A stretch of DNA of 64,000 nt from Prorocentrum cordatum (GCA_963575745.1 CAUYUJ010018901.1:12501-76500); one strand, 5' to 3'. Counted from the first letter of the stretch, positions 37,873 through 49,500 are shown. Numbers and translations are program-made. Notes: a model not told the origin generated them from the sequence alone.

Positions 37873-39880
37873 TCAAACAATACCTGTAGCATACCAATAC
37901 ACATATGCTTGACAGCCCATGCGTGTCCTGATTGTCAAATGCCCAAACAGGTGATGTTTTGGTAGCTGGTGAATGTTAGCCAACGTGCTGAGTGAAATAT
38001 GCGTAGCCGCGCTCTCTAGGAGCGTCTGGTACTGGCGGGGCAGGAGATGCACTCTGGACTGCCTGCATGTGTGGCACCACTCTTCCAATGCATGCCCTGC
38101 TCTGAGCAAGAGGTGTCCATTGTTGACGATGGCGGCGCTCTTCTGCAGCTCATAGATGGCAAACGTCATCAGCAAATGACACTCGGCGGCTTTGATTTTC
38201 ATCGTCCCCCCAGGGTGATCGCCAGAGACATCCGAGGGTGGTAGCATTTTTGGTGTAATCGTTCCCATTCGCATATCGTGGGGAATATCGGCGTAGTCGT
38301 ACCACGCAGACAGGTCATCAACTAGCCTCCTAAGTCTGGAACTAACTGGCGCGGCCCACGGGTTCACGCACAGCAATCTCACGAATATAGCCGACACGAA
38401 CGACATCATGACACCCAAGTAAACTGTGTGTAGTGAATCTATAGCGAGGGTCCTGGATGGCGACGCCCCGAGAGAGTCAGAAAATATTGGGCTTCGACAC
38501 AGCACCCAATCTGTCACAACTCCTTTTTGATCCACGTTGCTCCTCCAAAACGTTGCAGTGAAACCGAGTTTGTACGTGTCGAACAGGTTTGGGTTAATCA
38601 TGCTGGGGGTCGGATCAAGGCGGTCGTGTTTTTTTAAGTTTGAGTTCGGGCACGTCTTGTTTGAGTATTGGCCCTTTCGTTGGGGTACCATTCAGATCAT
38701 ATGTTAGGTTGCGGAGGATAAGGGCCCGAACGCGCTCTGAGTCAATTAAAATCTCATGTTCGCAAGCACGACACGCCAATTCATAATCGCCGTGCTCACG
38801 GCCAGCGAACAACATCCCATCTTTAATGAGAAATCCAGGCACCGTCTCATGCATACTATCCTTCGGGCAATCACATATCGGGCAGGGGTTGTAAACCTTG
38901 GACCATGGTGAAAGCCCGAAACTCTTTTGATATTCCGCCCAATCCCCTTTGAGGTGCAACATCATGGACCTGAAATCTCCAAGTGGCGCACCTGGTACAT
39001 TCTTATCATCGAGAGGGTCCCAGTCCTCCCCACCGTGGCGATGCGCAGGGGCGCGCCCGTCCACGAGGGCGCCAAGTTGCCACGCAAGAACTTGAAACAT
39101 TGCATGTATGCTGTGCTGCCCTCCGCAGCCGCATTGGCAATATTCGGACGTCCTCAAAAATCCAAGCAAGTGCCGTTTCCGAGTGAGCAAGTTTATGGCT
39201 GTGACCCCCAATAGTGAATCCGCCAGCCCCCCATTGGAACAACAGCGCGGGGCACGGTGGGCGAGCAGGGGGTGCAACCAGGGCGCGGGCGACCACGCGC
39301 ATGATGAGGAGGGGGCAGAGGAGGGCGATGAGGCTGAGGAGTGATGCGTGTTTTGCTGCTGGCGGCGACAACGACGCCAGTCGGATACTCGACCCGGCCA
39401 GCGGAAACAGGAGTGTATCTAATGCCGTCTGCATACACGCCCAACGGCAATGGGCATTTGCCTGTCTCATCCAACGACTTGTGCACGAGGGGGTGGGAAC
39501 GATAAGCTGGTAGGGACATTACAGAATCAAAGTCACCAACCGCCCCAGTGGCCAACAGATCGGCGATCCCAGGGGTGTCACGCACTTCTGCCGATATGGT
39601 GTGATATACCGCCCTGAACACTACCTCTCTGGACTTCCGTTGAGGTTCCCCCATGAGCGAGCATGGCACTTGTGCTCGGTAATACGGACCTTCAGATGTT
39701 TCGAATACCTACCTGTTTGGAGCCCTGGTTTCAAAGCACACCTCCTAAACTTCATCCCAACGCCACATCGCACCAAGAAATGAGAAATGATACAAAAATC
39801 TGTTGCCGACATCCGTTTGTAACCTCCATAAATCCCAAGAAGAACATTATAGAGTTGGTTCGCTGCGTCTCTGGATCGAG
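37873..39880 (-). pseudogene. TNP2/CACTA-like transposase relic
   Basis: Segments in order: SRDAANQLYNVLLGIYGGYK and LKVRITEHK (39870-39680); after a frame change, SLPAYRSHPLVHKSL and LPLGVYADGIRYT (39550-39400); then DSLLGVTAINLLTRKRHLLG, YCQCGCGGQHS, LKGDWAEYQKSFGLSPW and YNPCPICDC (39220-38860). After another frame change come AIDSLHTVYLGVMMSF, KIKAAECHLLMTFAIYEL and LPKHHLFGHL (38460-37930). The spacing of an Asp in a YxDG motif, an Asp in LKGDW, a CPxC pair, and a later DSLH and AxE resembles TNP2-type transposases of CACTA elements. The family is also abundant in dinoflagellate genomes. Breaks: frame changes near 39670, between 39390 and 39225 (possible intron without a canonical acceptor), and at an A7 run (38631-38637). 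No terminal inverted repeats found. Confidence 0.6.
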
Positions 39881-39984
39881 TGCGAACTGTTCGGTCGAAG
39901 GAAAGATGACGTGCACGCGGCATTGGGCCAGGCAGCTTCGGAGCAGAGGGCTCGGAGAGGGTGTGCGGTTGGCGGGCGAGAGAA

Positions 39985-40930
39985 CGAGAGAGTGGGGGGG
40001 AGTGACAAGGTCGTCGGAACCAGTGGCTGTAGAATGGCGCACCGAAGCCACGCGAGTGAGAGCTGCGCGCCTGAGCAAACTCTGGTTTCAGCGCAACAGC
40101 TGCCTGTCGGTGCCCCCCTCTGCATCCTACCAACACTGCCAATTAAGTGGTCCGAACGGCTACTGCTACTGCAACGCACATGTCGCGGCGGTGACATTCT
40201 CCCGTTCATCCGCCGATTGCGTCGTTAGGCGTTAATGTGTTGTTATGTGTTGTGCACATGCACACTTGTTTTGTCACAGTTGTTCGCTGGGGGTTGCGGC
40301 GAGAGAGAGATGAGGAAGTGAGAATGATTGAGAAGGAAGAGGTAGTGCTGAACGGAGGGAGGATGGGAAAAAAGGGAGGGCGAGAATGCACGTGATGTCC
40401 CCGACCGTCAGTTAGGTCACACCCGACGAGTAGTTGCCCCGAACCCCGTCTGCCCATCGAGCAGATCACGTCGCCGCCTTCGCAGCAACTGAGCAAATCG
40501 GCAGCACAGGCATAAAATCAGTGTTGTTTCAAAAGTGGCGCTCCCTCTGGCGCACGTGCACCCAGCAACCAAAAAGTCAATGCGACGCCAGGTGCAGCAG
40601 CCACGCGCCTGCACTGACGTCGGCAGTGCACGAACGACAAGCTGATGAAATGCCAGCTGCGATAATAGGTTCACGAGTGTTTGCGTGTGCCCATATGTTG
40701 CTACTGTTCACTGAATGCACGTGACCCCTTGCTCCGAACTCAAAACACTACTCGACAATCCCATCATCCCCTATAGCTGCCCGTTCGTTTACTGTGCGAG
40801 TGCTTTATTTTACGATAAGATGATAGCATTCGCTTGAAAAACTAGCCAGGAACTCCAGATTTCACGCCATCGAGCTTTGTATCAGCGTTTTTGTTTAAAA
40901 GTTCATAGATCACGTGCAACCCTCCAAACT
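39985..40930. other. Low-copy spacer
   Basis: No motif-bearing frame on either strand. GC content is lower than in the Repeat A blocks. Confidence 0.4.
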
Positions 40931-40936
40931 GACCGG

Positions 40937-41066
40937 GTCAGACGGTCGTCAGACGGTCGTCAGACGGTCGTCAGACGGTTATTTTCCATGTGTTTTTACA
41001 GGGTTCGGTGAGAGTTCAGACGCTCGTCAGACGCTCGTCAGACGCTCGTCAGACGCTCGTCAGACA
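40937..41066. repeat. Minisatellite GTCAGACG(G/C)TC
   Basis: Four units of CAGACGGTCGT, a 45-bp spacer, then four to five units of CAGACGCTCGT. The two sub-arrays differ by one fixed base, so each expanded separately from a variant founder unit. Confidence 0.85.
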
Positions 41067-41323
41067 CACAGTGTGCATCAGCTCCGCCGTTGGAATTTAT
41101 GTGTTTTTTGCTGATTTTTGTAGTAATCACACGTAAACGTAGGAAATCTATCAATCACACACCCGATGCTGGCACTACCAACTCCCGCCTGCGCGCTATT
41201 TGTATTTATTCGCCACAGTCCCACCGATTTGTTCATCATATCCTCTCGTCGATCTCTACTGCGTTCGACTCGTGTCGTGAACCATATCTTGATGAGACCC
41301 CATGCAAGCCTACGACAGTGAGA

Positions 41324-44300
41324 TCAATCAGCCATCCGAGCAACGTGCTGGTTCATGAGTCGCTTCGTCTCGGTCTTGAGTGTCTCGATGATCGTCGTCA
41401 TCTGTTTGTTGGCCTGCACCAGCACGCTCTGAAACTCAGACTCCTCGCTGCACACCTTCTTCTTGAAGTCGCCGATCTCCATGCTGAAGAGCTTCGCGAG
41501 CCTCCTGTCTGACTTCATCACTGCGTTGACCTGGGCAGGGGAGCGCAGACAACAACAGAGAGAGGCAACGTGCGACTCATCCTCCACGTCTCACCAAGGA
41601 ACGATAAAGGTGATACTGAGTCCACGATGCGAAGGTGGGATACGGAACGCGATGCATGCCTATACGTCGGCACGTTGCGGCATCGACTGATGTCGGGGTT
41701 GTCGTGAGGATGACTGGAATGCGTATGGTGTAGAGAGGGCTGGTGGCGGCAGGGGGTTGTGCATGCAACCTCCAGTCTGACCTCCTGAAGCGCACTCTCC
41801 ATGCCCGCTGTCAACGGCGCATCCTCACCCTGCACCTTCGTCGTCGCCGTGGCCCACTCCCGCTCTACGTCGGTGGCAATGCTCTCCTGCACCGCCCGCG
41901 TCTGAGAGGTGACCTGGTTGTAGGTGTTCTTGAGCTGGGGGGGCGGCGGCGGGGAAGCGGTTGGAAATACCCCGCAGACGCGGATGAGAGCGATGGGGCG
42001 GCGGGGGCGTCAGCAGCTTGCGAGACTCTGGAGAAGCTAGCCGCCAGCGCCAAAGTTTCACACAGTGCACAACGAGCTCACCGCAGGCGCTGATTTGTCG
42101 TTAAACCAATGTGGGCAGGTCGCGGGTGGGTCGCAAATGGTTCGCGGTTGGGTCGCGGGTGGGTCGCGGGTGGGTCGCGGATGGATCGTTGTTGGGTCGC
42201 GGGTGGGTCGCGGGTGGGTCGCGGGGTGGGTCGTGGGGTGGGTAGCGGATGTGGTGGGTCGTTGATGGGTTGCGGGGTGGGTCGTGGGTTGGTCGCGGGG
42301 TGGGTCGCGGTGTATGTCAGGGGGTGGGTCGTTGGGTGGGTCGCGGGTTGGGTCGCGGGTGGGTCGCGGGGTGGTTCGCGGGGTCGGTCGTCTGATGGGT
42401 CGCGGGGTTGGTCGCGAGTGACGACACCAAGCAACCGACAAGAGAACCACGTAGAATCCCCACCACAGATCCCCAATGCAGCCACGCACCCATGGACAAA
42501 CAATGACAGCTCTGCTTGTCACTCTGACCTATGGGGATTGACTGGACGTGCGAGGGCGTTGCGGGATAGACGTTGGGAGACGGACAGTACTGAGCGCAAT
42601 GGATGATGAGGACGAGAAATGTGGCTCCTTCCGAAAGTCGAGGAGCCACTGCGGTGTCCTCGTGGCCTTCTTATTGCCCTCCTCCTCCTCCTCCTCCTCT
42701 ACCTCCTCATCTTCATCCTCAGCTTTATCCGCACCGGGCTCCTCCGCCTCGGCGTCCGTGATACTTGCAGCGCGCCCCGCCGCAGCAAGCCTCTTCATCA
42801 CAGCGCCGCTCTTGTTCCGCTTGCCGTTGCCTTTGCCCTGTTTGGTGGCTGTGCCTTTGCCCCTCGCCAGCGGCGCCTGCTTCGTCTGCTCTGTGCGGGC
42901 GTCGTGCACGGCGTGGCTGATGTCCGTCTCCAGGGTCTTCGCGGCGTGCTCATCGTGCTGCGCATCGGGCCACTTAGTCCATTATTGCCACTTCGTCATC
43001 GTCTTCCTGTAGAGGTCCTTCAGCGTATGCACGCGGTAGAGGAACTTCAGCTGCTTGCTCATCTCGCCCCACTCGACCCAGAGCCCGCCAAGCAGCACGC
43101 ACGAGGTACAATAATTGAGGGCCGCCCGCAATCCTGCTGGGCCGCCACCGTAGTAGCCCACTTCTTGAACTCGCCCTCGGCCCATTCCTTCCTGATCTGC
43201 TGCTTGTCCACGAACCTCTTCGCCTTAAGGGTCTTCTCGTAGAGCTCCTTGTCCATCTCCTTCGCCCTCTTCCAGCGGCCAGCCATGACCGAGTTTGATC
43301 CTTTGTCGTGCTCGTTGGTGGTGAAGTAGAAGTTCTTCTGCTTCATGTCGCCCCACAGCGCTGCATCCTCGGCCTCGTCGGACGCGCCGTCTGGTCTGCC
43401 CTCCCTGCCCCTGGCGGCGAGCCGAGGATCGGTCTTGCGCAACGTCTGGATCCGTTCGACCATGCCGCTGTTGTGGAACTGCTGGATCCTCATGGTGGCG
43501 AACTCCAGTGAAGCAGCGTCGCTCGAGTGAGGGGCAGTGGCGATGTCGTGCTGGAGCAACCTGATATCAGCGTCGATGTGTTCGAGCAACTTCTCCTTGG
43601 GCATGGATGCCACATCAACACGATCGGGGGATTGACCGATCTCACATGTTGCACCCTGCTGCTGCGGGGTCTGTAACCCGCCCGTCCCAGAGCCGATGGG
43701 CGCGCCCTTCAGAGGCGTCATCTGCTCGGGGACGGTCTCGGGAGCCCGCGACGCACAGCTGGCACCGCGAGCACGCGACGCAACGTTGGCGGAGGGTACG
43801 AGCGGCATGCCGTCATCGGAGGAGCCCATCATGCCGTCGTCCTCTGTGAGGCAGGGAAGGAGAAACATAACCTGGAGGACAATGAGCAGGAGGGACGATG
43901 GCGGCGAGGGAGGATGGAGGACTGAGGAGGGAGCTGACGAGGTATACGATTGTGATGCTTGTCATGATGATGAGGAGGATGGGGATGATAATGAGGAGGA
44001 GGAGGAGTTTGATGGGGAGAAGGAGGATCATGCGGATGAGGGTGGTGACGACGAGGACGACACGAGTCGGGCGGTCCGCTGTATCGACATTCGCCGTCGA
44101 CACCTTCTTGCCCGCCCTCAGCTGCTCGAGCCTCGCCATCTCGTCCGCCAACGCAACCTCCGCCTTACGTCTCTTGAGGTCCGCATCCTCTCGCTGCCGC
44201 TGCAACTCTCGTTTCTTCTGCTCGATCCTCTCCTTCATCTCCTTTAGCTTCTGAGCTTTCTCCTGCACCTGCGCATCCTTCAGAGCTGCTTCATGTCGTG

Positions 44301-45180
44301 CACGTTGCTCCTCGGCCTCCTTCCACTGGCGCTCCTCGGCTTCCTTCCTTTGGCGCCCCTCGGCTTCCTTCCTCTGACGCTCCTCGACTGCCTTCCTGAT
44401 GCGCTCCTCGGCCTCCTCTTGCACGCGGCGGGCCTCCTCTTCCTCTGCTTTGCGGGTCGCCTCCAGCCTCGCGAGCTCATCCTGTGCAGCCTTTACATCT
44501 TCTTCACAAGCAGCAATGGTGCCACTCGCCTCCTCGCTGAGCGCCGCCTCTTCCTCCAGCAAACGAGCCCCCTCGTCCTCGAGCTCTTTCAGGCGCGCAG
44601 CCTCATCGTCATCATCACCGCCCTGACTGGGCTGGAAGGGGCGCAAGTCTGATGCAGAAAACGGCGGCTGCGCAGAGCCGCCGTGGTCGGAGTAGCCCCC
44701 GCGGTCGCCGTGCACAACGTCGCCCCCGCCAGTCAGCTGGTCGAGACTCCCTGCACCGTCAACCTGAGTCCGTGCGGGCTGTGGCTCCTCAACGTCGGTA
44801 ATCGAGTCGATCTCGATCGGCTCAGGGGCGGCGCCGTCCACGCAGGCCGGATCGGGGGGCAGTAGCAGACGATGTTGGAGCTGCGATTGAGGAGGGGGAA
44901 GGTGGCCAAGACGACGAATGATATGAGGCTTCGGGGATAACGACGCACGATTGCTGGACATGAGACGACGAAATGAGACAATGTGGGGGGGCGTGGGAAT
45001 AGAGGGTCGATGAAGCGGAGTACAAGACATGGGATGAGCTGACGTGCGCGAGTCGTGGGGTGTCGGATTGCGTATTCCCTGTTGTTCCTCATGGACACCA
45101 GCTGCGGCCTCGCCGCCCATGGAAGCCATCGGGGCCCGAACAATGAACATCCAGATGTCGTGCAATTCGCGTTTAGGTGA
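41324..45180 (-). pseudogene. Multi-exon coiled-coil protein gene, inactivated
   Basis: Exon pieces on the minus strand: an N-terminal part with PIEIDSITDVEEPQPARTQV then a long Glu/Arg/Lys heptad region (44600-44062) including RLEATRKAEEEEARRVQEEA; 43841-42640 with SMPKEKLLEHIDADIRLL, ENPxxx-free acidic/basic text and AEDEDEEVEEEEEEEGNKKA; 41934-41769 with LKNTYNQVTSQTRAVQESIA; and a terminal exon 41530-41324 with FKKKVCSEESEFQSVLVQA, also coiled-coil-like. Joins 44061-43842 and 41768-41531 are GT-AG|G, both phase 0. Breaks: a frame change near 43095 (CCLAG against GGLWVEWGEM) and an in-frame TAA at 42982-42984 between TKWQ and WTKWPDAQ. An intron between 42640 and 41934 holds element C. The product is unknown; similar Lys/Ala/Glu-rich proteins are common in dinoflagellates. 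One or two base changes are the only clear defects, so recent loss or assembly error are both possible. Confidence 0.55.
41985..42520 (-). mobile_element. Element C, copy 2, inside an intron
   Basis: Minus strand: ATGGGTGCGTGGCTG and GGGGATTCTACG (42510-42450), the CGCGACCCACC array (42425-42115), CCCACATTGGTTTAACGAC, CTGCGGTGAGCTCGTTG and CTTCTCCAGAGTCTCGCA. Each part has its counterpart in 33050-33720. The array is shorter here (about 30 units). Confidence 0.75.
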
Positions 45181-45434
45181 TCCCTTAAGAGGGGAAGGGC
45201 CCGCGTTCTGGCTGCGAGTCGCTCTGAACATACACTGCGACTTGATAGAACACGGCTGTGGTCGCACTGGGCAGCTGGAGAGATTACGAGAGCACACATC
45301 ATGACCTGGACCTCCCCCCCCGCAACACGTGTTATCATGTGTGTAATCGTGATCTTGACACGCCAGCACGCGGCCGGGCCAATGCACGACCAAGGGGTAC
45401 GACCGATATGTGACACTGATCTCATTCAAATGCC

Positions 45435-46085
45435 GTTCGCACTCACGTCTTAACCCTGCGAGTCACGCTATCTATTTACTCACCATCTCCATTCATCTGT
45501 CTCAGCTGCACCTCGCCGAGAGCCCCTGACTCGTCGATGCATGTATCTGGAACTACCCAACCCCTGACAGCCTACGCGCACACCCTCAACCAGATGTAAC
45601 ATGTGTGTTTTGTTGTTTCATGTGTGAAGTCACACACACACAGTTCAGTCATCTGTCGATTGCTGAAGCGCAGCACTTGCCACGCGAAGCAACGCAAGGG
45701 GGCGGCTGGCGCAATGCATGCGCCTGCAGTCGTAGTTGCAGGCGTTGATGTCGTAGCTCACGTCATAACACCTCCCAAGCTGTGCCGTTTACGCTACCCC
45801 ACTCCCATACCCGAGCGCACCGCCACCGAGAGGACGCTACATCTCAAGCTTGCATCACATCATCAATACAAACCCTGACACAGCACATCGACACACTTCC
45901 CTCCCTAACACATCATACATCCCAACTCTGACGCAGCACGTCAATGCACACTCGGACACAACAACATTCGCCACGATACGGACACTGTCGACCTCGAACA
46001 ACGATTCGAACCATCACAAAACATAGTCTATACACATGCTGAGCTCTGTGCAATTCCCACGGTTACCTCACCCCCCCTCCCACCT
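45435..46085. other. Spacer between two minus-strand genes
   Basis: No gene recognised. CA- and AC-rich; the 3' flank of the gene at 46088 lies here, without an obvious AATAAA signal, as is usual in dinoflagellates. Confidence 0.4.
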
Positions 46086-46087
46086 CA

Positions 46088-48603
46088 TCAAAATAAACCA
46101 TCCCCAATAGAGTCGCCGCCCCCGATGATGTCCAGCTTGCCCGTGTCGGTGACGTTGTCCTCCTGCTGCGGCATGGCCAGCTTCGGCTGCGTCGGCGCGG
46201 GCGTGTCCGTCTTCATCGTCTGGCCCTTCACGTTCTGTCTCGCTGTGCCAGCCTCATGTTCGTCATCATCATCATCATCGTGCACCCGCTTCGCTCCCTT
46301 CATCGGCCTCGACATCATCTTGGACGCTGGCTTCTTACGAACTCGGTCACCTTCTGAATATGCATCCTGCTGCTCGGCATCCTCGTCTGAGTCGTCAGCG
46401 GACGACACCTTCGCATCTTCGTCATCAGCATCATCATCAGCGTCTGCTGCTGCTGGACGTTTTGCAATGCTTGCTTTCGGCGCTGCAGCTGGGCGCCTCA
46501 TCTTGACATCATCCGATGCGCGAGCACTGATCCACATCCTCTTCTCCTCCTCGATATTCGTCTTAAGCGTGGCGTTCCCCGCGTCGGCCGACCATGACGT
46601 GGCGAAGCGCTTGAACAACTCATGAAACTCCTTCTCCACATAATAAGGTGCTATCACCATCTGGCACACCATCTTCTGATTCTTGTCGGCTGCCTTCTCC
46701 CAGAGCGCGATGTGGGGCTTCTGCAGCCTCGAGCACATGGCCACCCACACCCGTCTACCATCCTCGCTTTTGCCTTCCCAGATCAGGTTCGCCTGCTTAG
46801 AGCCCGTGCTGCAGATGTCCCTCCACGTGCTCACGGTCAGGCCTGGGATGGCGCGGGCGGTCCCGTCGTCGAAGTTGGCAACCATCAAGTCATCATCATC
46901 AGCATCATCTGGCACCTGAAGAGGTTGTGCCCATTCGATCTCAGCCTTCGACTTCTTGGCGGACATCTTGCGCTGGCGGTACACCGCCTGAAGACCAGTT
47001 TTTATTGATTGTCTGGCGCCGCCGTCATCACCGTGTCCCCCAACTCTTTCCTCTTGCTCATCTCGCCTCCTCCTCCTCAATCATTGTTCTACTATCCCTC
47101 CTACTCACCCTCCTGTTCCTACTCGTAATCCTCCCTCATCTTACGTCTCCATACTTTTCCTTATCCGTCCGACTCCTCCGTCATCCCCTCCTACTCCCCC
47201 CTCGCCCCTCATGCTCGTCCCGCATCCTGTCTCATCCAAACAATCCCGCCTTCTCCATGCGGTCGAACGCGTAGGCCCACTCGGTCGCGACGTCGTCGTC
47301 CTCCGCGTGGCCATCCTGAGCGGCCGATGCATGGAGCAACCACCCCTGATCATGCACCACATCCAGACACATCACTACCCTACCCCGTCAGTCATGACCT
47401 CCATCTGCCTCCCCCGACCTCCTCCCCCCGATTACGCTCTACAGCATCCTCGTGCCGATCCTCGCTTCCACTCGCCCCATCCCTCTCCTTATCATTGTCA
47501 TCGTCGTCTCTGCTCCGATCCCCTGTTACCCCTCGTGTTCCTCCTCGTCCTCCTCCTCCTCCTCCTCCTCCTCCTCCTCCCCGAGATCCTCCTCATCCTG
47601 GAAGCGGTGTCAGCCAGAACCGGTCGCTGTTCGACCCCTTTCCCCCCGCCCGCGGGTCCGTCTTGATGTAGAACGGCTTGAGCCAGTGTGGACATGGTCG
47701 GCCATCACTCCTGGAGGTTAGCCGTCTTTTGATTCAGTGCTCCCTCCCACACCCCTTGCCATCATACAACGACTCACTATTCTCACACCATCATCATCAT
47801 CATCATCATCATCATCATTATCATCATCATCATCATCATCATCATCCTAATCCTAATCGCACCCCTACGCCTCGGCTCCGATTATATTCACATCCCTCAT
47901 CTTCCTCCGATGTCCCATCTACTCCCGACGCTGTCGCCCTCCGCCCATGCACCCCAAATGAGGCTCCTACATTTTCCGATAGCTTGCGAAACATGTCGAA
48001 GCATCGCGCGGATCCGCTGGCCCGTTCGCTGACGAGCACGCCGAGGGTGTAGGGAGGAGTTGGAGCTCTCGCCTTAAGTCCAACTCACCTTTCGTGCCTC
48101 CCCTACTCCTTGCCCAACCCCCCTCAACATTATCATCCCTCTTCCCTCTGATGATGCCCCCCCGTGCGTCCTCGACCCTGGCGGAGTGAAGCGGAGCTGG
48201 TCTAATCATGAAGCCAGTCTCGCGGCTCCACGAGTCCGCCTCTGAATCTAAACTCCATTCATCTCTCACAACATGCATGAGAGCGATCCTGACGCACTCG
48301 TGGGTGACCTGCACGTGCGGGTGGATCGCCTGGCGGGCCCCATCTACTAGACTGTCCTCCTCCTTCCTCCCCCATCCGCATCTGCATCACATTTCCTGTC
48401 ATCCCTCCTTCCCCGCGCGTGGCCTCTCGAATACCAATGACCACGGCCTTGTTTTTCACAATCAGATCAGTATCGGCAGCATCGTCAAGATCGGTCGTGT
48501 AGTTGACCTGCTGTGGGTCGCGGATCGTGGTCCGCAAGATCTTGGCAATCTTCATCATGATACCATCGCCAGCAGCAGCTGGCTTCTTGCCAGGGGAGGT
48601 CAT
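46088..48603 (-). CDS. Multi-exon hypothetical gene with acidic KRPAA-rich tail
   Basis: Putative exon 1 (48603-48424) opens with ATG directly after a T-rich tract and TAG: MTSPGKKPAAAGDGIMMKIA, then KNKAVVIGIRE. A GC donor and AG|G acceptor (48423-48357) lead to DSLVDGARQAIHPHVQVTHE and HVVRDEWSLDSEADSWSRET. Further pieces are SERASGSARCFDMFRKLSEN (about 48025-47965), CPHWLKPFYIKTDPRAGGKG ending SDRFWLTPLP (47697-47600) and VATEWAYAFDRMEKAGLFG (47310-47240). The last exon (46987-46088), after CTTCAG|G, has ANFDDGTARAIPGLTVSTWR, KPHIALWEKAADKNQKMVCQ, then MRRPAAAPKASIAKRPAA and long Asp/Ala runs. The middle joins are not all resolved. There is no known domain, and the basic/acidic tail suggests nuclear location only loosely. 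No stop breaks the last 300 codons. Two internal donors may be GA rather than GT (GATGAG at both). Confidence 0.5.
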
Positions 48604-48839
48604 CTAGGCAACAAAAAACAAACAACTCTGCCTCAACATGATGACTTTGAGCCAGAATAACAGAACGTCCCAGCAGGTTGGGGATCAACACGTGTGCCTG
48701 ACATCATTGTGTCGGTTTCGTTTCGAGCCGCGTGCTGTGAATACTCAACCCCAACATCCTTATCAGCCGCTGTGTTATTTTCTGCATAAGCACTTCCCCA
48801 CCATATGTGCTCCTCCCTCTTCTTACCCCTCACTCCATC

Positions 48840-49235
48840 GCAGTGTCCTATGTATCCTCTCCCTGCGGCGTGTTCACGTCCTGCTCTTTGCCGTAGCTAC
48901 TGCTCTTCCTCCCCGCCTTAGCTCTTTTCGTCCGTCACCTCCTCTTCCATCTTCTCGTCCCCTCGTCTCCTCTGCCTTCTCCTCCTCCTCCTCCTCATCC
49001 TACTTCTCTTCCTCCTCTACGTCCTCCTCCTTCTCCTCCTCCTCTGCTTCCTCCTCCTCACCTCCTCTTCCTCCTCCTCCTTCCTTACTTCTGTATCCGT
49101 GTCGCGATTGCTGTGCACATCCATCCTCATCATTTCTACCACTCTCCCGACTTCCTCTGTCCCATCCTCTCATCCTATGCTTTCCGACTCACCATCATCA
49201 CACATATCAGTCCGTCATCACTAGTTTTCCACACC
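48840..49235. repeat. CTCC-rich low-complexity stretch
   Basis: Degenerate CTC/TCC triplets (48940-49080) embedded in pyrimidine-rich sequence. Plus-strand Ser/Pro frames here are artefacts. Confidence 0.6.
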
Positions 49236-49237
49236 AG

Positions 49238-49285
49238 CCGCAACCATTTTTGGCTTATTTTGATTTGAGAGCCATTTTGGCTTAA
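49238..49285 (+). other. Two tandem degenerate spliced-leader relics
   Basis: CCGCAACCATTTTTGGCTTA (49238-49257) and GAGAGCCATTTTGGCTTAA (49267-49285) each resemble the leader, the second with 13 consecutive matching bases (AGCCATTTTGGCT). Both share the same C-to-T change after GGCT. Tandem decayed leaders mark repeated rounds of retroposition of one trans-spliced transcript. The match is imperfect, so this stays tentative. Confidence 0.45.
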
Positions 49286-49500
49286 TGGCGGATCTATCCA
49301 CGTCTCGTGGATAGAACCGCCATGCGTGGATAGATCCGACGTGGGAGGGATCTATCCACGCTAAGTGTGTTTTTTGCGGATCTAACTGTTAGATCCTGGG
49401 AACCTCAGGGTATGGCCCTATAGGTCACAGTCCTATAGCCCTATAGCCCGAAAGCCCTACAGCCCGACAGCCGTATAGCCCAATAGCGCTATAGCCCTAA
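49286..49500 (-). repeat. Element D, copy 2: nested palindromes and CCTATAGC array
   Basis: GGCGGATCTATCCACG, TCT, CGTGGATAGAACCGCC forms a 16-bp stem. A second one, CGTGGATAGATCC to GGATCTATCCACG, follows at 49325-49360, then GATCTAACTGTTAGATC at 49379-49395. The array of CCTATAGC octamers runs 49430-49495. The parts match 32158-32415 in reverse order. Confidence 0.72.

Noticed and set aside
48641-48663. Spliced-leader relic (minus strand ATTCTGGCTCAAAG) upstream of the 46-48.6 kb gene
   Set aside because: Roughly 14 of 21 positions fit with one insertion; too weak to separate from chance in this window.
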